A DNA stretch of 64,000 bases from DASSSY01 sp035708205 (GCA_035708205.1 DASSSY010000004.1:186001-250000); one strand, 5' to 3'; positions 24,173 to 34,137 are shown, numbered from the stretch's first letter. Notes: generated from the sequence alone by a model not told the origin. A program made the numbers and translations.

Positions 24173-26041
24173 TTACCTTTGCCCGTTCAGGGCGGATAGA
24201 ACCATTCGTCCGGCCATATTATCTGGGGACACTTTTAAGGCCATTATGGCAAATTCTTTGGCGGAATCGGGCTGGTTGACGGATAAATAATAACGTGCCA
24301 AAAGCCCATTGACCATTTCGTTCTTCGGGTCTATTTGATGATATTTCAGCATATCGTTAATACCTTCAGCCACATGGTTGTTCTGCAGCAGTTCAAAACC
24401 CTGGAAATCCAGATGAGAGGGCCTCTTGGAAATGATGGTCAGGGGCAGCCCCTCAATGGTGCTTTCATGAATGAGCGAGTCAATGGCCCAGCTACCGTTC
24501 TGCAATTGATCGGCCGGCACCAACGCCCGGTGGAAAATGGCAAAATCCCAGTCGGATAGGCTTCTCTCGTAGAAACGGACATATTTTATCCTAATCCCGG
24601 GATAGTCTTTTAAATATTCGCCGACGATGCCTGCATTGTTGGTGGCCACTACAACCGTGTCTTTCGGATTGAATTTCGGAATTTCATTACGGATAAACCA
24701 ATCGCAGGATTCTTTCAGGCTGTTGTAATAATAATCCATTTCATAGTTGTAATAGGCATCCCTGACCCCGCCGGCAAAGATATTGTAATAACAAATCGTG
24801 TTGGGGAAGGTCCGAACCGTAAAAATTGCCGGTTCCAGAAAGCCCAGGCCGAGCAAGGTCCAAACCACATATTTCAGGCTGCCGTTGCCCGCCCAATGGA
24901 TAAGCCTGTCCAGTCCGTAGGCCGAGACGATGGCGGCGCCGGGGAAAATGAACAGGACGTGACGCCAGGCATGATACACATTGGCATGTTTGTACATAAT
25001 GTAAGCTACTGGAAACGCCGTCACAAAAACCATAAAGGCCAGGAGGGAAAATGAGCGTTTGCGCAGATTGCCCAGCATAAATAGCACGCCTAAAATCAGG
25101 CCCGCTATCAGTATATATGCATTCGTAATAAAAAAATTATGGATAAGGTAGGAGCCCGGGAGGTAGTAGGAGCTGATCCGTTCGCCTTCATACAGTTGCA
25201 TCAGGCCCACTTTGAAATGGGATAGCTGGCTTAAGGCGTTTAACGGGTTACTAATGGGGTTTTGCAGGGCATAGGGCCAAAAAAGAGAAGCAAAAAGATA
25301 GCCGATAACGGAGATGATAACAACCGGTACAACCATTTTTTTCAATACCGGACGCTTGTCTTTAAACAAAAGATATTGCCAGGCCAACCAGGCAAACATG
25401 TACGGGATCAGCAAAATGCCCGCAACACGAATGTCAATGGTCAACCCCAAAGCGATGATGGGTGCGATATAATCTGTCCAGCGGATGTCGGGAAATCTAT
25501 CGAAAAATCGAATGAATAGATAAATGCCGGCAATGTAAGCCGTTGCCAGCGGAACATCTTTCGGGTTGTTCATGGCATGGCCCAGGAAAAAGGGTGCCAG
25601 AAACATCAGCCAGGTGCATAAGGCAGCCATACGATAGCCCAGGATGCGGATGCATAATCTTGTGGCAAAGTAAATAGCTAAAAACCCCGTCCAGGCGTTT
25701 AAAATGTGGCGGGTGGTAAATTCCCCTAAAGGACTGATTTTATTGATGATGGCGGCAACTAAGTCGAAAAAGCCGCCGTAATATTCCAGGACACCATCCC
25801 GGTCGAAGGTCTTTGGAGGGTTAAGCGCTGTTTTATCATGGCCGAAAGTTGTGAAATAATGTAAAATGGCTTTGCCATAATTGTTCATGTCCATTTCATC
25901 ACCCGAAATACCATACCAAAAGCTCATGACGGTCATGAGGAGAAAAACCGCGATCAGGGAATAGAACAATATTTTTTTCCATTGGTCAGCTCCCGTGCCG
26001 TTAACATCAGGCAGGGAGAACACAGCGCTTTTGCCGCTCAT
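24173..26041 (-). CDS. GT-C type membrane glycosyltransferase with a C-terminal TPR-like tail
   Basis: A 622-residue protein. The first helix (about 25-45) is followed by GISGDEMDMNNYG, an acidic first-loop motif as in GT39/ArnT-type enzymes, then about eleven more helices to about residue 420. A soluble part follows, with a predicted TPR-like pair at about 555-620 (IDPKNEMVNGLLARYYLSVN, DSAKEFAIMALKVSPDN). Such enzymes move a sugar from a polyprenyl phosphate donor on the outer face of the inner membrane. Acceptor and donor are unknown. It stands alone downstream of a glsB-type gene. Confidence 0.75.
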   Translation of the reverse strand: MSGKSAVFSLPDVNGTGADQWKKILFYSLIAVFLLMTVMSFWYGISGDEMDMNNYGKAILHYFTTFGHDKTALNPPKTFDRDGVLEYYGGFFDLVAAIINKISPLGEFTTRHILNAWTGFLAIYFATRLCIRILGYRMAALCTWLMFLAPFFLGHAMNNPKDVPLATAYIAGIYLFIRFFDRFPDIRWTDYIAPIIALGLTIDIRVAGILLIPYMFAWLAWQYLLFKDKRPVLKKMVVPVVIISVIGYLFASLFWPYALQNPISNPLNALSQLSHFKVGLMQLYEGERISSYYLPGSYLIHNFFITNAYILIAGLILGVLFMLGNLRKRSFSLLAFMVFVTAFPVAYIMYKHANVYHAWRHVLFIFPGAAIVSAYGLDRLIHWAGNGSLKYVVWTLLGLGFLEPAIFTVRTFPNTICYYNIFAGGVRDAYYNYEMDYYYNSLKESCDWFIRNEIPKFNPKDTVVVATNNAGIVGEYLKDYPGIRIKYVRFYERSLSDWDFAIFHRALVPADQLQNGSWAIDSLIHESTIEGLPLTIISKRPSHLDFQGFELLQNNHVAEGINDMLKYHQIDPKNEMVNGLLARYYLSVNQPDSAKEFAIMALKVSPDNMAGRMVLSALNGQR

Positions 26042-26126
26042 ATACTTGGCTTTTTTATAAGGCGTAAAAATAAATAAAATTAAGTGGATTCAAAATCTCC
26101 GGATGAGGAGCAGAAGAGAAGACTCC

Positions 26127-26387
26127 TCAGTTCCTCCTTTTGATCATGGCAAAGACCCAGAGCACCAATACGGCACCGCCTACAGCAATGGCAAAACTAC
26201 CTAAGCTCCAGTCATCTACATGACCGGTACCTAAGAATTTACTGCCGATAAATCCGCCGACCAGTGCACCGACAATACCCAAAATCATAGTGCTGATGCA
26301 ACCTTTCGGTTCGGTTTTGCCCGGCATCAGGAGTTTGGCGATACTGCCGGCAATCAGGCCGAAAAATATCCAGGAAAGTATATTCAT
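26127..26387 (-). CDS. GlsB/YeaQ/YmgE family membrane protein
   Basis: An 86-residue, three-helix protein. The family pattern is clear: ILSWIFFGLIAGSIAKLLMPG, then GCISTMILGIVGALVGGFIG. It is often called transglycosylase-associated or stress-response membrane protein; its biochemical role is not established. It lies 56 bases after the mpg gene on the same strand and may share its transcript. Confidence 0.9.
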   Translation of the reverse strand: MNILSWIFFGLIAGSIAKLLMPGKTEPKGCISTMILGIVGALVGGFIGSKFLGTGHVDDWSLGSFAIAVGGAVLVLWVFAMIKRRN

Positions 26388-26443
26388 TTTGTCTCGTTTT
26401 GAGGTCGTACTGATTAACGCTATTTTATTATTCCGTGGGTATG

Positions 26444-27094
26444 TTAAAATGTCACCTGTGATTTTTCTGTTTTCTTGGGTGCTTTACTGACGAAAGGATT
26501 GCCGGATATGAAGAAGCGATAAGGTAAAAGAGCGTCTTCGGCGGCATAATCCACACCAATCCTCGGGCCGGTCGAAATCTTTTCAGGCCGGAAGGTTATT
26601 TTCCGGTCTTCAATCCAAAGTTCATCGCCCCAAAGTGCTGTGCCGTCCTGTCGGTAGTGAATGCCGAGAGCCTGGCAAAGGCTGCCGGGACCACGTGTCA
26701 GGCTGTTGTCAAAGGTCTTCTTTTTTCTGCGGCGCATCATGAGCTCTATGCCGTCCACCGGTTCAAGGGCCCGTATGAGAATGGCTTTCGGAATATCAAT
26801 TTTATTGGTCACTACATTAAGCATGTGATGGATGCCATAACACAGATAAATATAAGCATGGCCGGCTTCTCCATACATGGTTTCCGTACGTTTGGTCCTT
26901 TTGCCGCCGTAAACATGGGCTGCCTTGTCCTTTTCTCCGTTATAAGCTTCCGCTTCAACAATCATTCCCGAGGTCAATCCTTCTGCACTTTTGGAAACCA
27001 ATACTTTTCCCAGAAGTTCCCGGGTAATTTGAAACACATCTGCCCGTTCATAAAAGGCTAAGGGTAATTTTGGGTAGGCATTCATGGTATCCAT
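26444..27094 (-). CDS. mpg: DNA-3-methyladenine glycosylase (AAG family)
   Basis: A 216-residue base-excision repair enzyme that removes alkylated purines from DNA. Family segments are LGKVLVSK, MIVEAEAYNGEKDKAAHVYGG, with the catalytic glutamate in EAEAY, then AYIYLCYGIHHMLNVVT and TRGPGSLCQALGI. The frame extends 31 codons further upstream, but that part runs into the terminator hairpin at 27164-27198, so I start at the ATG at 27094 (another lies at 27085). The strand is minus, and the gene follows a T9SS-secreted protein gene. Confidence 0.92.
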   Translation of the reverse strand: MDTMNAYPKLPLAFYERADVFQITRELLGKVLVSKSAEGLTSGMIVEAEAYNGEKDKAAHVYGGKRTKRTETMYGEAGHAYIYLCYGIHHMLNVVTNKIDIPKAILIRALEPVDGIELMMRRRKKKTFDNSLTRGPGSLCQALGIHYRQDGTALWGDELWIEDRKITFRPEKISTGPRIGVDYAAEDALLPYRFFISGNPFVSKAPKKTEKSQVTF

Positions 27095-27163
27095 CTCATT
27101 TTTGTTTACGGTAAACCGGGCTCTTAAGCCGGCAATGGTTAAAATTACAGGATTTGAAGAAAT

Positions 27164-27198
27164 AAAAAAAGCAGATGGGTCACCCATCTGCTTTTTTT
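27164..27198 (-). terminator. Terminator of the T9SS protein gene at 27.2 kb
   Basis: AAAAAAAGCAGATGGGT and ACCCATCTGCTTTTTTT (as CACCCATCTG...) form a nearly perfect hairpin with a tiny loop and A and T flanks. It lies 17 bases beyond the stop and separates this gene from mpg. Confidence 0.9.
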
Positions 27199-27215
27199 AC
27201 AATAAAATAGACAAC

Positions 27216-28073
27216 TTATTTCTGAACGGTAAATTTACCAACGGCGTTCATATATCCGGTAGAGATTTCCAACAGGTAATTGCCGGCGGATAAAGAAGAA
27301 ATATCCATATTGAATTCTTTAGTGCCGAATTGCTGTTGTCCTAATTCCTGGGACATAATCACACGGCCGGTCATATCAATTACACGGGCAGTAGCTTGTG
27401 TAGTAGCTTTGATAAAGCCATATCTGAAATGCAGTTCGTTTTGAGCAGGGTTCGGGAAGATGGCGATGTGCTGTGCACCTTCTTCAATCATTTCGTTGAT
27501 ACCGGTACCGGGCTGGCAATGCCATTTAACAGGAACATAATAGAAGTTATTCTGCATGGAATCATCTAAGTTGTCGGGACTGTTGGGATCAGAGCCAACA
27601 CCGATAACATAAACGTAAAAGCCATAGGTTTGGCCATCAACCAGTTGATTCTTAGGAACTAACAAGCTAGAGAATTGATTTGCCCCGGCATTGAAAGAAT
27701 CAATGTTTAATAACGTGTTGATAGAATCCACCGGAAAATAGCTTAATGCGGTAGCTACGCTTCCTGCAGGAGCATCCTGGCTAACCGTTGCCGGGAAAAC
27801 CTGCGCACCTGTTGAGCTAACATTACAGATCGGCATAATCATCATGATCGTTGAGTTGGCATCAATTTGATCGGGACCGTTATTGCCTACGCCGAATGCG
27901 CCCACCGGTTGGTCAACGCCATTGATGGTAGTATCGCTTGGATACAAAGTTGTACCGGCATTTAAACATTCATACTGTGTCATGTCAACAAGAGCAGTTA
28001 AGTCTGCATGTTGTGCAAAAGCGCCTGTTGCTAAGGCAACTACTGCCCCTAGGGTTAAGTAAATGCGTTTCAT
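27216..28073 (-). CDS. Secreted protein with type A T9SS sorting domain (paralogue of 57180-58028)
   Basis: A 285-residue protein. The signal peptide is at 1-21 (ending GAFAQ). A cargo region of about 185 residues belongs to no family I know. A type A T9SS sorting domain of about 75 residues begins at FPNPAQNELHFRYGF and includes RVIDMTGRVI and the ending NAVGKFTVQK. The product should cross the outer membrane through the T9SS and be released or attached to the surface. It is monocistronic with a strong terminator. A second copy of the same architecture lies at 57180-58028; the shared cargo segments include ECLNAG and SPDNLD. Confidence 0.88.
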   Translation of the reverse strand: MKRIYLTLGAVVALATGAFAQHADLTALVDMTQYECLNAGTTLYPSDTTINGVDQPVGAFGVGNNGPDQIDANSTIMMIMPICNVSSTGAQVFPATVSQDAPAGSVATALSYFPVDSINTLLNIDSFNAGANQFSSLLVPKNQLVDGQTYGFYVYVIGVGSDPNSPDNLDDSMQNNFYYVPVKWHCQPGTGINEMIEEGAQHIAIFPNPAQNELHFRYGFIKATTQATARVIDMTGRVIMSQELGQQQFGTKEFNMDISSLSAGNYLLEISTGYMNAVGKFTVQK

Positions 28074-28114
28074 CATTTTTAATTTGTGTGGTTAAAAATT
28101 TATTTTTCGAGCGT

Positions 28115-28122
28115 CAAAAATA
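28115..28122 (-). promoter_or_regulatory. -7 promoter box of the T9SS protein gene
   Basis: TATTTTTG on the minus strand fits TANNTTTG and lies 41 bases before the ATG at 28073. I see no clear -33 TTTG. Confidence 0.45.
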
Positions 28123-28173
28123 AGGGTTTTTTTCTTCTGCCGGTAAAATTGAACGTTAAAAATGTTTGGGCCT

Positions 28174-28198
28174 TTCAAAATCCCCTTACCGGGGGGAT
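28174..28198 (-). terminator. Probable terminator of nadB
   Basis: Reading leftward, ATCCCC pairs with GGGGAT around CCGGTA, followed by TTTTG. The stem begins at the nadB stop codon. The stem is short but G+C-rich. Confidence 0.5.
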
Positions 28199-29796
28199 TA
28201 GAGTATAATATTTTCAATCTTTTTATTTCTTTGTGGGTAATCGGTATTATAATGCAGTCCCCGGCTTTCTTTTCGGAATTGCGCGCTTTTGACAATCAAA
28301 TAACCGATGGTAATAAGATTCCTCAGCTCGCAAAGCTGGGGCGAAAGGATGACACGGTTGTAGAGATCTTCGGTTTCTTCGTGCAACAGATCCAGGCGGC
28401 GCATGGCGCGCGCTAAGCGGATGTTGTTGCGTACAATGCCTACATAATCGCTCATTAGTGATTGTAATTCTTTCTGGCTTTGTGTGATCAGGATCATCTC
28501 TTTGGGATGGGCGGTACCGGTGGCGTCCCATTCCGGAACGCTTTCTTCAAACTGTAGGTGGGGAATGCTTTCGGATGCTTTTTCAAAGCAGCGATGGGCA
28601 AAAACCAGGGCTTCTAACAAGGAATTGCTGGCTAAACGGTTGGCGCCGTGCAGGCCGGTACTGGCACACTCACCGCAGGCAAAGAGATGTCGGATGGATG
28701 ACTGGCCGTGAACATCCGTTTTAATACCACCGCAGCAATAATGAGCCGCGGGCGATACCGGAATCATTTGCTCGAAAACATCAATGCCAACAGATTGGCA
28801 TTTCTCATAAATATTGGGGAAATGCTGTAGAAATCTTTCTTTGTTCATGTGCCGGCAATCCAAAAAGACATGTTCCGTTCCGGCTTTCTTCATTTCATTA
28901 TCTATGGCCCTGGCCACTACATCCCTCGGCGCCAAATCTTTCCGTTCGTCATATTGCATCATGAAGGCCTCGCCTCTGTCATTGCGCAAAATACCGCCAT
29001 CACCGCGAACCGCTTCGGTAATTAAGAAGGAAGGGCTGACCCCTTGTTCATAGAGCGCTGTCGGGTGGAACTGGATACATTCCATGTTTTCGATCCTTCC
29101 TTTTGCCCGGTAAACCATAGCCATTCCGTCACCGGTAGCAATCCTAGGGTTAGTTGTCGTGCGGTAAGCCTGCCCGGCACCTCCCGAAGCCAAAATGGTG
29201 ATCTTAGATAGCAGCCGTTCAATTTTCCCGTTGTCCATGTTCAGGACATAAACGCCGTAACATTGGATATCAGTCGTGGATTTTGTCACTAAATAGCCTA
29301 AATGGTGCTGGGTAATGAGATCGACAACATACCAGTGGTTCTTGATTTCTATATTTTTGTATGTCGTCGCTTTAGCTAATAAGGCACGCTCTACTTCTTT
29401 ACCGGTAATATCTTTATAGTGCAGGATCCTGAACTCGGAATGGCCTCCTTCTTTGCCCCGGAGATAATCTCCCTTGTCGTTCTTGTCAAACTTTGTGCCC
29501 CATTCTATAATTTCGCGAACGCGTTCAGGGCCTTCTTTTATTACAATGTCCACCACTTCCGGATTGCATAATCCGTCGCCCGAGATCAAAGTATCCTGGA
29601 TGTGTTTTTCAAAAGAGTCGCCGGTATTCAGATCCACCATCGCAATACCGCCCTGTGCATATTTAGTGTTGGTTTCTTCGGCCTGGGCCTTGGTCAGTAA
29701 GGTAATCTTTTTATCAGGGAAACGCTCTGCCGTCTTCACGGCAAAGGTTAGCCCGGCGATACCCGATCCGACCACAAGAAAGTCAGTTTGTGGCAT
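28198..29796 (-). CDS. nadB: L-aspartate oxidase
   Basis: A 532-residue flavoprotein that oxidises L-aspartate to iminoaspartate, the first step of de novo NAD synthesis. The FAD-binding motif VVGSGIAGLTFAVK is at the N terminus. Then come TKYAQGGIAMV, the substrate-site region FHPTALYEQG, RGDGG, and CGGIKTDVHGQSS near the end of the FAD domain. The start is the ATG at 29796 (MPQTDFLVVGSG), since 14 extra codons upstream do not match the family. It lies 82 bases after nadE on the same strand, a NAD biosynthesis pair. nadA and nadC are not here. Confidence 0.95.
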   Translation of the reverse strand: MPQTDFLVVGSGIAGLTFAVKTAERFPDKKITLLTKAQAEETNTKYAQGGIAMVDLNTGDSFEKHIQDTLISGDGLCNPEVVDIVIKEGPERVREIIEWGTKFDKNDKGDYLRGKEGGHSEFRILHYKDITGKEVERALLAKATTYKNIEIKNHWYVVDLITQHHLGYLVTKSTTDIQCYGVYVLNMDNGKIERLLSKITILASGGAGQAYRTTTNPRIATGDGMAMVYRAKGRIENMECIQFHPTALYEQGVSPSFLITEAVRGDGGILRNDRGEAFMMQYDERKDLAPRDVVARAIDNEMKKAGTEHVFLDCRHMNKERFLQHFPNIYEKCQSVGIDVFEQMIPVSPAAHYCCGGIKTDVHGQSSIRHLFACGECASTGLHGANRLASNSLLEALVFAHRCFEKASESIPHLQFEESVPEWDATGTAHPKEMILITQSQKELQSLMSDYVGIVRNNIRLARAMRRLDLLHEETEDLYNRVILSPQLCELRNLITIGYLIVKSAQFRKESRGLHYNTDYPQRNKKIENIIL

Positions 29797-29878
29797 GACA
29801 GCAATTATTTTCAACAAAAATAATAAAACAAAAGCCAATGCGATCGTTCAGCACACCGTTTGATTTTAAATCGCCTCG

Positions 29879-31561
29879 TTAGCCTTCGTACCGGGCCACT
29901 ACCGGCATTCTCCGGCCAATGCCAAAGGCTTTGGGGGAAACACGCAGAATGGGACAGAACTGGTTGCGCTTATATTCATTCCGGTTGACCATGGATAGCA
30001 CTTTCTGAATCAGGTCTTCCGGAAATCCCGCGGCCATCAAGGTTTTTTTGCGGTGCCGGCATTCGATGTATCGATACAGCAAGTCATCCATAAGCGCATA
30101 ATCGGGCAAGCTATCGGCGTCTTTTTGGCCTGGCCGCAATTCCGCGGAAGGCGCTTTAGCTAGAATATTAGTGGGAATGATTTCTCTGTTTCGGTTAATG
30201 TAGCGGGCCAAAGCGTAAACCTGGGTTTTGTAAACATCGCCAATGACACTCAGTCCACCGGCCATGTCACCGTACAAAGTGCCATAGCCGACAGATAGTT
30301 CACTTTTATTCGAGGTGTTCAGGAGAATCGAGCCGAATTTATTGCTATAAGCCATGGCGAACAGCCCGCGCAGGCGTGCCTGGATATTTTCTTCCGCCAG
30401 TCCGAAGGGCAGGTCTTTAAAAGCAGGTCTCAGGCTTTCACGAACGGAATCAAATGCCGGCTGAATGGGAATGATATCATAAGGATTGCCTAAGGCTTCG
30501 CTTAACGCCCGGGCATCAGCTATGGAATGGTCGGACGAGAACCCGGAAGGTAACAAAAGCGCCTGAACATTAACTGCGCCTAAAGCTTCACAAGCCATGC
30601 TGAGCACCACCGCGCTGTCAATGCCACCGGAAGAGGCTACTATAGCTTTCTCGAAGCCCATTTTTGAAAAATATTCCCGGATACCCAAAACCAGCGCATC
30701 ATGGATCTTGTCAATATTCAAATCGGGATGCAGCTTTTCCTCATCAATGTCTTTGGGATATTCCGGTAGGTCGTCTTGCGAGGTCAAAGGTTGTAATTCA
30801 CCGTTTTTCGCCCATTCAATGGCGGTCAGCGCCTCTCCAAAAAAAGGCATTTGCAGTAATTGTTGTCCATGGGCATCCAGAGCGAAAGAACCGCCGTCGA
30901 AAATGATCTCGGTTTGCGCGCCCACGGTGTTGCAATAAATCATAGGCAACTGGTAACGAGACACATTTTTCCGGGCCATAGCCATACGGCTGGAAGCATG
31001 GGTATAACTAAAGGGTGAAGCGCTGAGATTGATCATGATATCGGGCTGTTCCCGGACCAGGTGATCCATTGGTGGGACTTTATAGAGCGGGTCGGCCACC
31101 AGGTCCCAGATGTCTTCACAAATGGTTACCGCCAGCTTCTTTCCTTTGAAAATCACGCATTGCCACTCGGATGCCGGCTCAAAATAGCGGTATTCGTCAA
31201 AGATATCGTAGGTCGGCAGCAATGATTTGCGCACTACCTGTTTGATCTCTCCGCCTTCAAGAAAATAGGCGCTGTTGTATAAATCCTTTCCTTCCGGAAC
31301 GGAATTTCTGGCCGGAGCGCCGACCAGCACAGCAATGCCGACGGCTTCTCTTTTAATCTGGTCGATGCAATCAATGCAGGATTGTATAAAATCATCAAAT
31401 TCTAAAAAGTCTTTTGGCGGATAGCCGCAGATGGCCAGTTCGCTGAACACGATCAGGTCGCCGCCGTTTTTTTTGGCACGGCGGATGGCCTCAATAATTT
31501 TTTGGCTGTTGTGTTCAAAATCGCCGATGATATAGTTTTGTTGTGCCAGAAAAATCTTCAT
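29879..31561 (-). CDS. nadE: Glutamine-dependent NAD+ synthetase
   Basis: A 560-residue two-domain enzyme. The N-terminal nitrilase-type glutaminase domain (about 1-250) shows the catalytic glutamate in VFSELAICGYPP and the cysteine in AVTICEDIWD. The C-terminal ATP-pyrophosphatase domain (about 280-560) has SSGGIDSAVVL, STSNKSELSVGYGTLYGD-like NTSNKSELSVGYGT, and KAPSAELRPGQ. It amidates deamido-NAD to NAD. The start is the ATG at 31561; a TTG two codons upstream is ignored. nadB follows. Confidence 0.96.
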   Translation of the reverse strand: MKIFLAQQNYIIGDFEHNSQKIIEAIRRAKKNGGDLIVFSELAICGYPPKDFLEFDDFIQSCIDCIDQIKREAVGIAVLVGAPARNSVPEGKDLYNSAYFLEGGEIKQVVRKSLLPTYDIFDEYRYFEPASEWQCVIFKGKKLAVTICEDIWDLVADPLYKVPPMDHLVREQPDIMINLSASPFSYTHASSRMAMARKNVSRYQLPMIYCNTVGAQTEIIFDGGSFALDAHGQQLLQMPFFGEALTAIEWAKNGELQPLTSQDDLPEYPKDIDEEKLHPDLNIDKIHDALVLGIREYFSKMGFEKAIVASSGGIDSAVVLSMACEALGAVNVQALLLPSGFSSDHSIADARALSEALGNPYDIIPIQPAFDSVRESLRPAFKDLPFGLAEENIQARLRGLFAMAYSNKFGSILLNTSNKSELSVGYGTLYGDMAGGLSVIGDVYKTQVYALARYINRNREIIPTNILAKAPSAELRPGQKDADSLPDYALMDDLLYRYIECRHRKKTLMAAGFPEDLIQKVLSMVNRNEYKRNQFCPILRVSPKAFGIGRRMPVVARYEG

Positions 31562-31705
31562 AAACAATTCTATTCAAAATAGGATGACAAAAGTAAGGTT
31601 TGGGCAGGATTTCGCGTGTGAAAGTTTAGGAAGACGGAAAGGCATTATTTGCCCGGTAGTGGTTATTGCGGATTAACGGATCAAGGACAAATGAACTCCC
31701 CAGTT

Positions 31706-31741
31706 GAAAAAAGCCGTAAGCCTATTCGGGCTTACGGCTTC
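31706..31741 (-). terminator. Terminator of the M49 peptidase gene
   Basis: AAGCCGTAAGCC pairs with GGCTTACGGCTT around a short TATTCG-type loop. Read leftward it ends in six T residues. It lies 32 bases after the peptidase stop. Confidence 0.85.
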
Positions 31742-31772
31742 AAAAGCGGTTGTACTTTTTAAATCCGGGCAA

Positions 31773-33986
31773 TTAATTCATTACCGGAAGGAGAGAGTAT
31801 TCCTGACCGTATTCCAGCATTTGTTCGTAGAAGTTGGCCGGGTAAGCGATCTTCACGTCTTCAATACTATCCCCTTTCATAATGGGAATGAGTTTGGGCT
31901 GAATAAAGCCTTTGTAAGGTTTCAGATGTAAAGCGGCATAACGTTCCAAAATTTCTTTATGCAAGGTCGGGTCCACTTTTACGCCATATTCCTCAACCAG
32001 GTTTTTACCGGCTTCGTAATCTCCTTCGGACTTGATGCGCTGAATTTCACGCAGCAACTGGCCGAACAGGCCCCTGAGTTTTTCGTAGTCATTGATATGA
32101 ATATAGGTCTTGCCGTCCTTTTTGACAAATTCCACCACATGGTCTTTTTCCCCGTGACTATAAGCCCAGTAGGCAATCAGGGCACGGTTACGCATGTGCG
32201 CTTCTTCGATATCATCGCCGGGCTTGATACGGGTCAGCTGGGTCATCAAGCCGTTCATCATGTACTGGTCGTATTCGGCTTTACCCACTTCCAGTGAGGG
32301 CATCACGCCGATTTCCACTAATTTCGGATCCATGACATAGTACAGGCCCACCAGGTCGGCACGGGCTTCTTCCAGGCAGGAAGCATAGCTTTTCAGCGTT
32401 TTATCGGGTGTGCCGACACCCGGGCGGATCTGGCCGGAAGCATGGCCGATACATTCGTGCATATCGGTATGCAGGTCGCTGGCCAAATTGCCGTATTCTT
32501 TCAGCCGGGCCAATACTTCAGGATCGCCGGCAAATTCTTCCAAGAATCCGCTGGACGCGCTGCTTTCGTTGTAGGAGTGAATAATGTTGCTCAAAGAAAC
32601 GGATTTGGAGCCGTATTCTTTACGTAACCAGTCGGAGTTGGGCAGGTTAATGCCGATAGGTGTACTAGGCGCGGCATCCCCGGCTTCCATAATAGCGTTA
32701 ATAGCTTTTGCCGTAATGCCTTTGACCACTTTCTTTTTATCTTCGGGTAAAATGGGCGAATGGTCTTCGAACCATTGCGCCTGCCGGGCAATGGCATTAA
32801 TGCGTTTGGTGGCTTCCATATCCTTTAAAGAAACGATACCTTCAAAGCTGCCTTTAATGCCTAAAGCGTCATTATACACTTCGATAAAGCCGTTGGCAAA
32901 ATCAATGACGCCTGATGTATCCTTCACCCAGGCTTTGTTATATTCGTCCCAATCTCTCATATCGCCGGTGGTGTAATAGTGAGCCAGCAATTGCAAAGCT
33001 TTTGCTTGTTGCGGGTTTTCGGCATATGGGATGGCTTTTTCAATCCAATAGACCACTTTGGTTAATGCCGCGCCGTACATGCCACCAACTTTCCAGGCGC
33101 GTTCATAGATTTTGCCGTCTTTCTTGTCCAGCTGGCTGTTCAGGCCCCATTCAGGATCCTCTCCGGTATGCGGAAATTTTGCATAAAAATCTTCAACCTC
33201 TTTTTGGGTAACGTTATTGTAAAAGTTATTGGAAGAGCCTTTGACATGGTCAATGCCTGCCTTCAGGTTAACCATTTTCGGGTTTACGGAGGCATCAAAA
33301 ATAATAGGTTTCATGCGCGTTAAAAAAGCGTCGACGGATTCCCCCTTCTCTAGAGGAAGAGTTTTAGGGTCGCAGGCTTTTACCAGGGCTGAGAAATATT
33401 CATAGGAGCATTCGGGTACGAATTTATCGTTGGAATAATGATGATGGTTGCCGTTGCTGAACCAGAAGCGGCCGCTGTACACTTCAAATTTATGCCAGTC
33501 ATCCCCATTCTGTTGTGTCTTGGGGTTATTCCAGATGGCTTCGATGGTCTTGCGGATGGTCAGGTTATATTTACCTCTCTGATCGTAGATAATATCGCGT
33601 CCTGAAAGGGCAGCCTGCGATAAGTAATAAGCCAGCGTTTTCTGCTGTAAGCTCAGCTGGTCCCAGCCGGGCACCTGGTAGCGTAAGACCTGCAAATCGG
33701 CAAAAGCTTCTGCCGTATAATTGAACGATTGCTGTTGTTGCGCGGCATCTTTGCCGGAAGAATCGGTTGTACTGTTCTGGCCAGGATTTTGTGGGTGAAC
33801 GCTGATAGGCATATTGGTTAATCTTTTAGAAGATTGCATACGAGTGGCATCTGTGGCCCTCTGGATTTTCCCGGGGGCGATTTTAAATTTTCTTTCCTGC
33901 TGGTTCTGGGCAAAAGCTTGTTGTTGACCCATGCTGAAAATAAGCGTCAGGGACAACAGGCCGGCGCCTGATTTTAAATGCTTCAT
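31773..33986 (-). CDS. Exported M49-family dipeptidyl peptidase
   Basis: A 737-residue zinc metallopeptidase. A signal peptide (about 1-27, ending AFAQ) follows the chosen ATG at 33986. The family's HEXXGH zinc motif appears as HECIGH in DLHTDMHECIGHASGQ, and the second zinc-binding glutamate is in LEEARADLVGLYY. M49 enzymes (DPP III) release dipeptides from peptide N termini. Bacteroidota have exported members of this length. The frame runs 37 codons further upstream without a signal, so that start is rejected. It has its own terminator and seems monocistronic. Confidence 0.9.
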   Translation of the reverse strand: MKHLKSGAGLLSLTLIFSMGQQQAFAQNQQERKFKIAPGKIQRATDATRMQSSKRLTNMPISVHPQNPGQNSTTDSSGKDAAQQQQSFNYTAEAFADLQVLRYQVPGWDQLSLQQKTLAYYLSQAALSGRDIIYDQRGKYNLTIRKTIEAIWNNPKTQQNGDDWHKFEVYSGRFWFSNGNHHHYSNDKFVPECSYEYFSALVKACDPKTLPLEKGESVDAFLTRMKPIIFDASVNPKMVNLKAGIDHVKGSSNNFYNNVTQKEVEDFYAKFPHTGEDPEWGLNSQLDKKDGKIYERAWKVGGMYGAALTKVVYWIEKAIPYAENPQQAKALQLLAHYYTTGDMRDWDEYNKAWVKDTSGVIDFANGFIEVYNDALGIKGSFEGIVSLKDMEATKRINAIARQAQWFEDHSPILPEDKKKVVKGITAKAINAIMEAGDAAPSTPIGINLPNSDWLRKEYGSKSVSLSNIIHSYNESSASSGFLEEFAGDPEVLARLKEYGNLASDLHTDMHECIGHASGQIRPGVGTPDKTLKSYASCLEEARADLVGLYYVMDPKLVEIGVMPSLEVGKAEYDQYMMNGLMTQLTRIKPGDDIEEAHMRNRALIAYWAYSHGEKDHVVEFVKKDGKTYIHINDYEKLRGLFGQLLREIQRIKSEGDYEAGKNLVEEYGVKVDPTLHKEILERYAALHLKPYKGFIQPKLIPIMKGDSIEDVKIAYPANFYEQMLEYGQEYSLLPVMN

Positions 33987-34137
33987 TGTCATTTGCTTCA
34001 AATTTATTTTGGCTGCTAAAATAGGCAATTTTAAATGAAGGCTTTCCTGCAAATCTAAAGAATGATGTAGCACGCCCGGAGGGGCATTGGATTCCATGTC
34101 TCAGAGAACAGGCAATCTTTTGTTCATAACCTGCAAT

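Noticed and set aside
27094..27187. Longer N terminus for the mpg gene
   Set aside because: The extension runs through a transcription terminator hairpin and matches no homologue.
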